In this document: positions 1-6,436 of the stretch, in pieces | Layout: each line of letters opens with the position of its first letter | Numbering within the stretch: position 1 is the stretch's first letter | Source of the DNA: a bacterium | GTDB taxonomy: Bacteria > Spirochaetota > UBA4802 > UBA5550 | DNA: 9,387 nucleotides | Direction: 5' to 3' | Assembly (NCBI GenBank): GCA_024224995.1 | Contig: JAAENB010001037.1 | Location: forward strand, 1-9,387 | Made by a program: the position numbers and the translations under genes | The notes under the pieces: generated by a model | Database searches by the model: none | What the model was told of the DNA's origin: nothing | Seen by the model: the letters and a program-made list of their open reading frames with translations, nothing else

Positions 1-121
1 AAAAGGCTGCGGAACTCGCATTCGCTCAAACAGTCCTCACCTTCTGAAGAGGGGTGCGCCCCGCGCGAGGGTGTCACTGTCACAACAAATAGTGTTTCCC
101 TCCCACTTTACCGAATGTATT
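1..121. other. Intergenic region left of the phosphatase operon, possible repeat remnant
   Basis: I see no coding region here. The first ~75 bases are more GC-rich than the stretch that follows, and contain a small hairpin (GGGG 51-54, loop TGCG, CCCC 59-62) without a T-tract. The sharp change to AT-rich sequence after about position 75, and the resemblance in style to the repeat-rich right end of the window, suggest this could be the edge of a dispersed intergenic repeat. That is inference only; no second copy is present in the window. Confidence 0.25.
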
Positions 122-149
122 TTGTGCGTTTTACAACAGTATCGCACAA
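122..149. promoter_or_regulatory. Inverted repeat upstream of the phosphatase operon
   Basis: TTGTGCG at 122-128 is perfectly repeated in inverse as CGCACAA at 143-149, with 14 bases between. The half-sites start 21 bp apart, about two helical turns, which puts them on the same DNA face as expected for a dimeric regulator's operator. It lies about 100 bp before the first phosphatase start. As RNA it would be only a 7-bp stem with a large loop and no U-run, so a terminator is less likely. No binding protein can be named. Confidence 0.3.
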
Positions 150-178
150 GACTGCACCCCCGATTTTTGAGCAGTTAC

Positions 179-249
179 GAAATAAAAATAAACATAAAAA
201 TTTTTGAAAAATTATGGAAATTAATTATCAAAACAGGTAGAATAAATTA
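179..249 (+). promoter_or_regulatory. AT-rich leader and ribosome binding site of the first phosphatase gene
   Basis: Bases 179-234 are strongly A+T-rich, as expected for a promoter and leader region. No -35/-10 pair is convincing; TTGAAA at 204-209 is the best -35-like hexamer but lacks a good -10 at proper spacing. AGGTAG at 235-240 is a moderate Shine-Dalgarno nine bases before the ATG at 250 and supports that start. Confidence 0.35.
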
Positions 250-1731
250 ATGCGAGATACAATTAAAAGACTGTTCCTTTTTGAATATACTAACGCCTCT
301 TTTGTCATTAAACAAAAGGCCTATGTTCTGTTATGGCTGCATTTATTATCTGTTCCTCTTTTTAGTATAATCCTGGTTATTAATTCAGTTGTTCTTGAGG
401 GTGAGCTTTTTGTTTATATGACAATTATCGATTGTAGTATTTTAAGCGCTCTTATTCTGGGCTTGATCCTGCTTCGAAAAGGGAAATATTTTATCGCTGT
501 TAATTTTATTACTGCCGTTATTACAACAGTGCTGATTATTGACTGCTATGCTCAGTTTGATTATTTTAAGGAATCAGGGAACAGCAGCTATATCTATCTA
601 ATGTTTATTGTTCTTGTTTTTGCCGCCCTTTTCGGAAACCGGCTTCTTCCGGCATTAATCGCCCTGTTGTTTATTATTGTAATCCTGGTTTCATTGTTTT
701 TTGCCGTTTCCGGGAATCCTGCTATTGCCTTTGGTTCGGATAAATTTGATTATTTTCTCGGCATTGCCATTAACGGCTGCCTGTCCATTCTTGTTATTTT
801 TTTTATTTCATACCTGGTTATCCGCATTACGGAAAAGGCTCTTAAAAAAACCGAGGATTTAAATATGTCCCTGGAGCTGAAGGTTGATGAACGGACCGAA
901 GAACTCCAGGCCGCCCTGTCGGAAATGGAGATGCTGAACAAGGCGTTTCTTAAAGCCAATACCGATCTTACCGCAGCGAAACGGATTACGGATCAGGATA
1001 TTTATATGGCTACAAATATCCAATCTTCGTTATTCCCAAAAGAACCGCCCCGGTCTCCCCATTGGGATATAGCCTTTTCATTCCAGCCCATGGCCGGTGT
1101 CTCCGGAGACCTCTACGATTTTTATGAAAAAGAAGGAGAGCTCTGCGGACTCACGCTCTGTGATGTTTCGGGGCATGGCGTTGCCTCTGGTCTCATTACC
1201 ATGATTGCCCGGTCCGTTATTCACCGGAATTTTGCCCAGGGGCAAAACAATCCCCTTAATTGCATTATCGAAAAAACCAACAGGGAGCTCATTGGGGAAA
1301 TCGGCAGCCTTGAAAATTATCTAACGGGAATTATTCTTCGATTTAATCAAGACAGGGTTGAATATGTTAACGCGGGCCATCCTTCAATGCTGCTCAAACA
1401 CGCCGGTAACGGAACAGTTGAAAAGATTGATGCCCGGGACCGTGATTTCAAAGGATGCCTTCTGGGGTTAAAATCGATCCAGCTTCCTTTCGGGATTATC
1501 TCGTTTGACATGGCCCTCAATGACACGCTCCTCTTATACTCCGACGGGCTTACGGAAAACATAAATAAAAAAAATGAAATGTTCGATAAGCATTTGCCCG
1601 GGTTATTCAATCAAGCCCCGCCCGGTTCCGCCCGGGATATCCTGGGATTTCTATTACAGGGCCTGTACGACTTTATGGGAAACACCGGGTTCCGGGATGA
1701 TATTACGGTCCTTGTGGTGAGGAAGAGATAA
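250..1731 (+). CDS. Membrane-anchored SpoIIE/RsbU-type PP2C phosphatase, copy 1
   Basis: Predicted serine/threonine phosphatase of the SpoIIE/RsbU class (493 aa). Such enzymes typically dephosphorylate STAS-domain anti-anti-sigma proteins in partner-switching pathways; the target here is unknown. Six hydrophobic helices lie at about 24-47, 57-76, 82-99, 115-130, 132-153 and 167-191. A charged helical linker follows (192-247), then a switch-helix-like motif (ATNIQSSLFP, 254-263) and the catalytic domain. Metal-binding motifs are intact: GDLYD (D287, D290), CDVSGHG (D305), NAGHP (374-378), SDG (D432) and DDITV (D483/D484). Its linker is the longest of the four copies, with 21 residues more than copy 2. 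The N-terminus (EYTNASF) resembles copy 4, whereas the catalytic half resembles copy 2. It is first in the operon and has its own leader. The membrane region matches no sensor domain I can name. Confidence 0.93.
   Translation: MRDTIKRLFLFEYTNASFVIKQKAYVLLWLHLLSVPLFSIILVINSVVLEGELFVYMTIIDCSILSALILGLILLRKGKYFIAVNFITAVITTVLIIDCYAQFDYFKESGNSSYIYLMFIVLVFAALFGNRLLPALIALLFIIVILVSLFFAVSGNPAIAFGSDKFDYFLGIAINGCLSILVIFFISYLVIRITEKALKKTEDLNMSLELKVDERTEELQAALSEMEMLNKAFLKANTDLTAAKRITDQDIYMATNIQSSLFPKEPPRSPHWDIAFSFQPMAGVSGDLYDFYEKEGELCGLTLCDVSGHGVASGLITMIARSVIHRNFAQGQNNPLNCIIEKTNRELIGEIGSLENYLTGIILRFNQDRVEYVNAGHPSMLLKHAGNGTVEKIDARDRDFKGCLLGLKSIQLPFGIISFDMALNDTLLLYSDGLTENINKKNEMFDKHLPGLFNQAPPGSARDILGFLLQGLYDFMGNTGFRDDITVLVVRKR
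1719..1727 (+). promoter_or_regulatory. Ribosome binding site inside the end of phosphatase copy 1
   Basis: GAGGAAGAG overlaps the codons for the last residues of copy 1 (Val-Arg-Lys-Arg) and lies six bases before the ATG at 1734. The stop codon and next start are 2 nt apart, so terminating ribosomes probably feed copy 2 translation. Confidence 0.75.
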
Positions 1732-1733
1732 TC

Positions 1734-3149
1734 ATGGAACTCCGGGCTCTGAGAAGAAAAGTTAAAACCATATTTCTTTCGGAATTTAAGAATGATTCTT
1801 TTGTGATTCAGCAAAAGGCATATGTGCTGATCTGGTTGATATTACTCACTATTCCGGTGATGTCAATAATCACTATTATTAATCATTTGATCCTTCAAGG
1901 ATCTCTCTATATTAAATTTATTTCCATTGATGTGACATTGCTTGTTGTTATTTTTGCCGGTCTGGTACTTTTGCGTAAAGGGAAGTATAAGACTGCCGTA
2001 ACTATGATTACCATTGTTCTCACAATCCTTGCTATCCTGTCTTGTTGGGGGAAGTTTGATTATATTATGAAAACAGGGAGCATCAGTCCTATCCTGTTAA
2101 TGTTTGTGGTTATTGTTTTTGTGAGCCTTTTTGGTTCCCGCTTGCTGCTCAGCCTTATATCTCTTCTGTTTGGACTGACTATTCTCATCCTGTTAACCTG
2201 TGCTGTTATATTGTATCCCGGGGATGCTGTTGACATACCAGGCATAGGCATAAGCTCCGGTCTTTCGCTATTTACTATATACATATTCTCATTCCTGCTT
2301 TCCAGGATCACTGAATTTGCCCTGCAGAAAACAGAAGAATTAAATCTTTCTCTGGAGCAGAAAGTGAAAAAGAGAACCGAAGCCCTGGAAGCTGCCAAGC
2401 GCATCGCCGACCAGGATATGTATATGGCAAGCAATGTTCAGTCATCCCTGTTCCCTAAAGATCCCCCCGAGTCTTCTGAATGGGATATTGCTTTTAGCTT
2501 TCAACCCATGTCCGGGGTTTCCGGTGACCTCTATGATTTTTACGAAAAGGAGGGACAGCTCCGGGGACTCACCCTGTGCGATGTTTCGGGCCATGGCGTT
2601 GCATCAGGTCTTATTACCATGATTGCCCGGTCCGTTATTCACCGGAATTTTGCCCAGGGGGAAAAGAATCCCCTTGATTGCATTCTCGAAAAAATTAACA
2701 GGGAGCTCATCGAGGAGATTGGCAAACTCGATAATTATCTTACAGGGATTATTCTTCGCTTTTATCAAGGCAGGGTTGAATATGTAAATGCAGGTCATCC
2801 CTCAATACTGCTCAAACACGCAGGTACGGGAACTGTTGAAAAGATTGATGCCAGGGACCGGGATTTTAAAGGATGCCTTCTGGGGCTAAAATCGATCCAG
2901 CTTCCTTTTGGAATTATCTCGTTTGATATGGCTCATGATGACACGCTCTTATTATATTCCGACGGACTTACGGAAAACTTAAATAAAAAAAATGAAATGT
3001 TCGAAAAACAGTTACCCGGGTTATTCAATCAAGCCCCGGCCGGTTCGGCAGAGGAGATCCTGGAATACATTCTGCAATGCCTGAATGACTTTATGGGGAA
3101 TACTGAGATTCGTGATGATATTACGGTTCTTGTTGTAAGGAAGAGGTAA
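1734..3149 (+). CDS. Membrane-anchored SpoIIE/RsbU-type PP2C phosphatase, copy 2
   Basis: Second paralogue (471 aa), with the same predicted phosphatase role. Hydrophobic helices are at about 30-53, 62-80, 86-104, 119-135, 138-160 and 170-190. The linker (191-225) is the shortest of the four. The switch-helix motif ASNVQSSLFP is at 232-241. Catalytic residues are complete: D265 and D268 (GDLYD), D283 (CDVSGHG), NAGHP 352-356, D410 (SDG) and D461/D462 (DDITV). Its phosphatase half is nearly the same as copy 1; 48 consecutive bases (2613-2660) are identical to 1195-1242, including all silent positions. Its N-terminus (basic RALRRKVK, then FLSEFKN) instead matches copy 3. It starts 2 nt after copy 1 and is surely co-transcribed. 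It differs from copies 1, 3 and 4 mainly in the membrane helices and their loops, so it may sense a different cue. Confidence 0.93.
   Translation: MELRALRRKVKTIFLSEFKNDSFVIQQKAYVLIWLILLTIPVMSIITIINHLILQGSLYIKFISIDVTLLVVIFAGLVLLRKGKYKTAVTMITIVLTILAILSCWGKFDYIMKTGSISPILLMFVVIVFVSLFGSRLLLSLISLLFGLTILILLTCAVILYPGDAVDIPGIGISSGLSLFTIYIFSFLLSRITEFALQKTEELNLSLEQKVKKRTEALEAAKRIADQDMYMASNVQSSLFPKDPPESSEWDIAFSFQPMSGVSGDLYDFYEKEGQLRGLTLCDVSGHGVASGLITMIARSVIHRNFAQGEKNPLDCILEKINRELIEEIGKLDNYLTGIILRFYQGRVEYVNAGHPSILLKHAGTGTVEKIDARDRDFKGCLLGLKSIQLPFGIISFDMAHDDTLLLYSDGLTENLNKKNEMFEKQLPGLFNQAPAGSAEEILEYILQCLNDFMGNTEIRDDITVLVVRKR
3137..3146 (+). promoter_or_regulatory. Ribosome binding site inside the end of phosphatase copy 2
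   Basis: AAGGAAGAGG is contained in the Val-Arg-Lys-Arg codons of copy 2 and sits five bases before the ATG at 3152. It supports that start and indicates translational coupling across a 2-nt gap. Confidence 0.75.
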
Positions 3150-3151
3150 CC

Positions 3152-4603
3152 ATGAAACGCCGTGCTATGAGAAAAAAAATTAAAATCTTGTTCCTTTCGG
3201 AATTTAAGAATGAATCTTTTGTGATTCAACAAAAAGCATATGTATTGCTCTGGCTGCTGTTAATAATCATTCCCGTTATGTTAATAGTCATTATTATTAA
3301 TCATTTTAACCTTCACGGCCCCATATATATAAAATTCAGTATTATTAATTTTTCATTTATTTTTTTTATTTTTATTGGACTGGCTCTTTTGCGGAATGGG
3401 AAGTATAACTCTGCCGTAGCAATAGTAACCGGTATTATGACAATTCTTGCTATCCTGGCTTGTGTGAGCAATGGCTTTACTTTTCAAAACGAGAACATTC
3501 CCAACATTATATTAGTGTTCGTGGTTATTGTTTTCTCGGGCCTGTTCGGTTCCCGCTTGCTCACGACTATTATATCCTTCTTTTTTTTCCTGGTAATTGC
3601 AGTTCTTTCGATCTGTACGATACTGCTAAACCCGGCATATTACCCGGGTTCCAAAAATTTTGAATATATTCTGGGACTTGGCATCAACAGCACTATCACG
3701 ATTATTTTTATATTTATTTTTTCCTTCCTCGTTTCCAGGATCACTGAAATTGCCCTGAATAGAACAGAGGAAGAACTTGAAAAAAATAAAGAACTCAATC
3801 TTTCTCTGGAACTGAAAGTGAAAAAGAGAACCGAAGCCCTGGAAGCTGCCAAGAAGATCTCCGACCAGGATATGTATATGGCAACCAATGTTCAGTCATC
3901 ACTGTTTCCGAAAGATCCCCCTGATTCCTCTGAATGGGATATTGCCTTTACCTTTCAGCCCATGTCCGGTGTCTCCGGAGACCTGTATGACTTTTATGAA
4001 AAGGATGGACGGCTCCTGGGACTTACTCTTTGTGATGTTTCCGGCCATGGGATAGCTTCGGGTCTTATTACGATGATCGCACGGACGGTTATTCACCGGA
4101 ATTTTGTCCAGGGGAAAAACAATCCTCTTAATTGTATTCTCGAAAAAACCAACAAGGAGCTTATTTCGGAAATTGGCAAACTCGATAATTATCTTACGGG
4201 GATATTGCTCAGGTTTGAGGAAAACAATGTTGAGTACGTCAATGCCGGGCACCCTTCCATGCTGCTGAAAAAAGGCAGCTCCGGGGCAGTAGAAAATCTT
4301 GATGCAGGAAAACATAATTTTAAAGGGTCCCTTCTGGGCCTGCAGGAGTTTCAGCTTCCCTTCGGGGTTATATCATACAAGATGGATTCTAACGACCTGC
4401 TTTTGTTATTTTCCGATGGTCTGACTGAAGGCATAAATGAAAAAAATGAGCTGTTTGGTAAATATTTATCTAAATTGTTATCTCAGGCCCCGGCCGGTTC
4501 CTCAGAGGACACCCTGAAATTTGTTTTACAGGGCTTTAATGATTTTATGAAAAATACAGAGTTCCAGGATGATATTACGGTCCTTGTTGTGAGGAAGCGA
4601 TGA
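3152..4603 (+). CDS. Membrane-anchored SpoIIE/RsbU-type PP2C phosphatase, copy 3
   Basis: Third paralogue (483 aa). Hydrophobic helices are at about 30-51, 62-80, 88-104, 118-133, 138-158 and 174-195, followed by a 42-residue linker (196-237). This linker has seven more residues than copy 2, inserted near the start of the coiled coil (EELEKNK). The switch-helix motif ATNVQSSLFP is at 244-253. Active-site residues are complete: D277 and D280, D295, NAGHP 365-369, D422 and D473/D474. The catalytic half shares KKGSSGAVENLDAG with copy 4, where copies 1 and 2 have a different loop. The loop after helix 3 (about 105-117) differs from the FDY-containing loop of the other copies, so a different ligand or cue is possible. 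Two T8 tracts (3360-3367, 3591-3598) fall in membrane-helix codons but the frame is open throughout. The gene overlaps copy 4 by 4 nt. Confidence 0.93.
   Translation: MKRRAMRKKIKILFLSEFKNESFVIQQKAYVLLWLLLIIIPVMLIVIIINHFNLHGPIYIKFSIINFSFIFFIFIGLALLRNGKYNSAVAIVTGIMTILAILACVSNGFTFQNENIPNIILVFVVIVFSGLFGSRLLTTIISFFFFLVIAVLSICTILLNPAYYPGSKNFEYILGLGINSTITIIFIFIFSFLVSRITEIALNRTEEELEKNKELNLSLELKVKKRTEALEAAKKISDQDMYMATNVQSSLFPKDPPDSSEWDIAFTFQPMSGVSGDLYDFYEKDGRLLGLTLCDVSGHGIASGLITMIARTVIHRNFVQGKNNPLNCILEKTNKELISEIGKLDNYLTGILLRFEENNVEYVNAGHPSMLLKKGSSGAVENLDAGKHNFKGSLLGLQEFQLPFGVISYKMDSNDLLLLFSDGLTEGINEKNELFGKYLSKLLSQAPAGSSEDTLKFVLQGFNDFMKNTEFQDDITVLVVRKR
4591..4597 (+). promoter_or_regulatory. Ribosome binding site for copy 4, leaves two possible starts
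   Basis: GAGGAAG within the last codons of copy 3 is the only Shine-Dalgarno candidate for copy 4. It ends 2 bases before ATG 4600 (which overlaps the copy 3 stop as ATGA) and 11 bases before the in-frame ATG 4609. The first gives classical overlap coupling; the second fits the spacing rule better. The two proteins differ by only three residues. Confidence 0.6.
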
Positions 4604-6036
4604 CCCTGATGAAAACCCGGTTCCTTTCGGAATACACCAATGCTTCATTTGTGATACAACAAAAGGCTTATGTTCTGCTATGGATGAGCCTCGTAACCAT
4701 TCCCGTTATGGCAACAATCACTATTATTAATCATATCATGCTTCAAGGCCTTCTGCATAATATATTCCTGTTCATTAATATATCGTTCATTGTATTTGTT
4801 TGTATTGGCCTGACTCTTTTGCGGAAAGGGAAGTACAATGCTGCCGTAATCCTGGATACCACGCTGCTCTCAGTACTTGCGCTCATGGTTTTTTTGAGCA
4901 GGTTTGACTATTTTATGAAAACAGGAAATTCCAGCAGCATCTTGTTAATGTACGTTGTTATCGTTTTCTCGGCCCTCTTCGGTTCCCGCTTCATGACGAG
5001 TATCATATCACTCCTGTTTCTCCTGGCTATTCTCACTCTTTTTATTTGCGTTATGATACTGAACCCGGCATATGCCTTTCATCCCGACAATTTTTATTAT
5101 ATTATGGGATTTGGCGTCAACAGCAGCCTTTCTGTTTTTTTTATATATATTTTTTCATTCTTCATTTCCAGGATCACAGAAAAAGCCCTTGGAAAAACAG
5201 AGGAAGAACTGCAAAAAAATAAAGAATTAAACCTTTCACTGGAACTGAAAGTGAAAAAGAGAACCGAAGCCCTGGAAACTGCCAAACGGGTCACGGACCA
5301 GGACATTGATATGGCAGCCAATGTTCAGTCGGCCCTGTTCCCCAAAGATCCGCCCCATTCCTCTGAATGGGATATTGCCTTTACCTTTCAGCCCATGTCA
5401 GGGGTCTCCGGTGACCTGTACGATTTTTATGAAAAAGATGGGCGGCTCCTGGGACTTACGCTCTGCGATGTTTCGGGCCACGGTGTTGCCTCGGGTCTTA
5501 TTACCATGATTGCCCGGACCGTTATTCAGCGGAATTTTTTCCAGGGACAGGAGGATCCCCTTAATTCCATTCTCGAAAAAACCAACAGGGAACTCATCGC
5601 GGAAATTGGGAAACTCGATAATTATCTATCGGGCATACTGCTCAGGTTTGAGAACAGCACTGTTGAGTATGTTAATGCCGGGCATCCTTCAGTGCTGCTG
5701 AAAAAGGGCAGCTCCGGGGCGGTAGAAAATCTCGATGCCGGGAAGCAGAATTTTAAAGGGGCACTCCTGGGTCTGTCTGCGTTTCAGAGTCCATTCGGAG
5801 TCATATCATACAACATGGACCCTCATGACCTGCTCTTATTATTTTCCGATGGGCTCAGTGACTGCATGAATAAAAAAGATGAGGTGTTCGATAAGTATCT
5901 GCCCACAGTCTTGTCTGAAGCCCCGGCCGGTTCCGCAGAGGAGATCCTGGGATTTCTTTTACAGGGTTTTTCAGAGTTTACGGGACAAACGGATTCGCAG
6001 GATGATATAACGGTTCTTGTCGTGAGGAAACGGTGA
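4600..6036 (+). CDS. Membrane-anchored SpoIIE/RsbU-type PP2C phosphatase, copy 4
   Basis: Fourth paralogue (478 aa from ATG 4600, or 475 aa from ATG 4609). It lacks the basic leader peptide of copies 2 and 3 and starts like copy 1 (FLSEYTNASF). Hydrophobic helices are at about 24-45, 56-75, 82-100, 113-129, 132-154 and 166-190. The linker is 42 residues (191-232), as in copy 3. The switch-helix motif AANVQSALFP is at 239-248. Catalytic residues are complete: D272 and D275, D290, NAGHP 359-363, D417 and D468/D469. It has SDGLSD where the other copies have SDGLTE, a mild change beside a metal ligand. It is the last gene of the operon and is followed by a strong hairpin. It still ends in VRKR although no gene follows on this strand; the codons are changed to GTG AGG AAA CGG. 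Confidence 0.92.
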   Translation: MTLMKTRFLSEYTNASFVIQQKAYVLLWMSLVTIPVMATITIINHIMLQGLLHNIFLFINISFIVFVCIGLTLLRKGKYNAAVILDTTLLSVLALMVFLSRFDYFMKTGNSSSILLMYVVIVFSALFGSRFMTSIISLLFLLAILTLFICVMILNPAYAFHPDNFYYIMGFGVNSSLSVFFIYIFSFFISRITEKALGKTEEELQKNKELNLSLELKVKKRTEALETAKRVTDQDIDMAANVQSALFPKDPPHSSEWDIAFTFQPMSGVSGDLYDFYEKDGRLLGLTLCDVSGHGVASGLITMIARTVIQRNFFQGQEDPLNSILEKTNRELIAEIGKLDNYLSGILLRFENSTVEYVNAGHPSVLLKKGSSGAVENLDAGKQNFKGALLGLSAFQSPFGVISYNMDPHDLLLLFSDGLSDCMNKKDEVFDKYLPTVLSEAPAGSAEEILGFLLQGFSEFTGQTDSQDDITVLVVRKR

Positions 6037-6045
6037 GGCGGAATC

Positions 6046-6093
6046 CGGAAAACGAGCCGGGTTTCCGAAAGCGCGGTTCGTAACCGCGCTTTC
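6046..6093. terminator. Hairpin terminator between convergent genes
   Basis: GAAAGCGCGGTT (6067-6078) and AACCGCGCTTTC (6082-6093) form a perfect 12-bp stem with loop CGT. A smaller hairpin precedes it (CGGAAAAC 6046-6053 with GTTTCCG 6061-6067, one bulged A). The A/T outer end of the stem resembles bidirectional terminators. It lies between the stop of phosphatase copy 4 (+) and the stop of the small gene (-), so it could serve both. There is no long external T-run, so termination strength is uncertain. Confidence 0.7.
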
Positions 6094-6103
6094 AGAGGAA
6101 CTG

Positions 6104-6382
6104 TTATCCCTGCAGCTGTTCCATTAGAATCCTCTTCGCTTCATCCGGAGAAATAACCGGGGTAATTTCCATCACTTCTTTATAAAACTCTTTGTGCGGA
6201 GCAAAGGCTTTTTCAAAGCTCTCTCTACTCGGCGCTTCCCAGATATTAAGCCCCACAGAGGGATCATTCTCTATACAATAGGTCATGCGCACCATGCTCA
6301 TATCCAGGGAACCGTCCGCGAGTTTCCGCCCCAGCTCTGGCATTTTTTCCAGGTCAATTCGTACTTTTACAAAAAATAGCAT
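6104..6382 (-). CDS. Small protein, probable dimeric alpha/beta-barrel fold (DUF3303-like)
   Basis: A 92-aa soluble protein without signal peptide or membrane segment. It begins with a beta-strand-like MLFFVKVRIDL, has a helix (MPELGRKLADG), a second strand region (MVRMTYCIENDPSVGLNIWEA), a helix (SRESFEKAFAPHKEFYKEV) and a final strand plus helix (MEITPVISPDEAKRILMEQLQG). This strand-helix-strand order and the NIWEA...F...H pattern recall small muconolactone-isomerase-like or DUF3303-type ferredoxin-fold proteins that dimerise. The family assignment is from memory and no catalytic residues are evident, so no reaction is proposed. A strong Shine-Dalgarno (AGGAGA, complement of 6390-6395) lies seven bases before the ATG. 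It is 54 bp downstream of the sigma-factor stop on the same strand and may be co-transcribed with it. Confidence 0.72.
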   Translation of the reverse strand: MLFFVKVRIDLEKMPELGRKLADGSLDMSMVRMTYCIENDPSVGLNIWEAPSRESFEKAFAPHKEFYKEVMEITPVISPDEAKRILMEQLQG

Positions 6383-6396
6383 ATTTACATCTCCTT

Positions 6397-6430
6397 TTAT
6401 TTTGTTCTTACTTAGTTAGAGACAAAATAA
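6397..6430 (-). other. Weak AT-rich hairpin between sigma-factor gene and small gene
   Basis: TTATTTTGT (6397-6405) is the inverse of ACAAAATAA (6422-6430), a nine-base AT-rich stem with a 16-base loop. It sits in the 54-bp gap, just upstream of the small gene's ribosome binding site. It could slow or process read-through from the sigma gene, but it is too weak to call a terminator. Confidence 0.25.
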
Positions 6431-6436
6431 AAAGAT

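Noticed and set aside
11..40. GGAAC...GTC spaced like an ECF promoter at the left edge
   Set aside because: It lies about 210 bp from the first gene in GC-rich repeat-like sequence, and such short motifs arise by chance.
2060..2434. 124-codon - strand open frame inside phosphatase copy 2
   Set aside because: It is antisense to a well-supported gene. Similar antisense frames recur at the same place in other copies because the sense codons are conserved, not because the antisense is coding.
3360..3598. T8 tracts in copy 3 as programmed frameshift or phase-variation sites
   Set aside because: The frame is open on both sides in line with the paralogues, and T-runs are expected from Phe/Ile-rich membrane helices.
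3899..4315. 138-codon - strand open frame inside phosphatase copy 3
   Set aside because: It is fully antisense to the conserved catalytic domain, with no ribosome binding site and no recognisable domain.
6194..6379. 61-codon + strand frame opposite the small barrel-like gene
   Set aside because: The - strand gene has a strong Shine-Dalgarno and protein-like features; this frame has neither.
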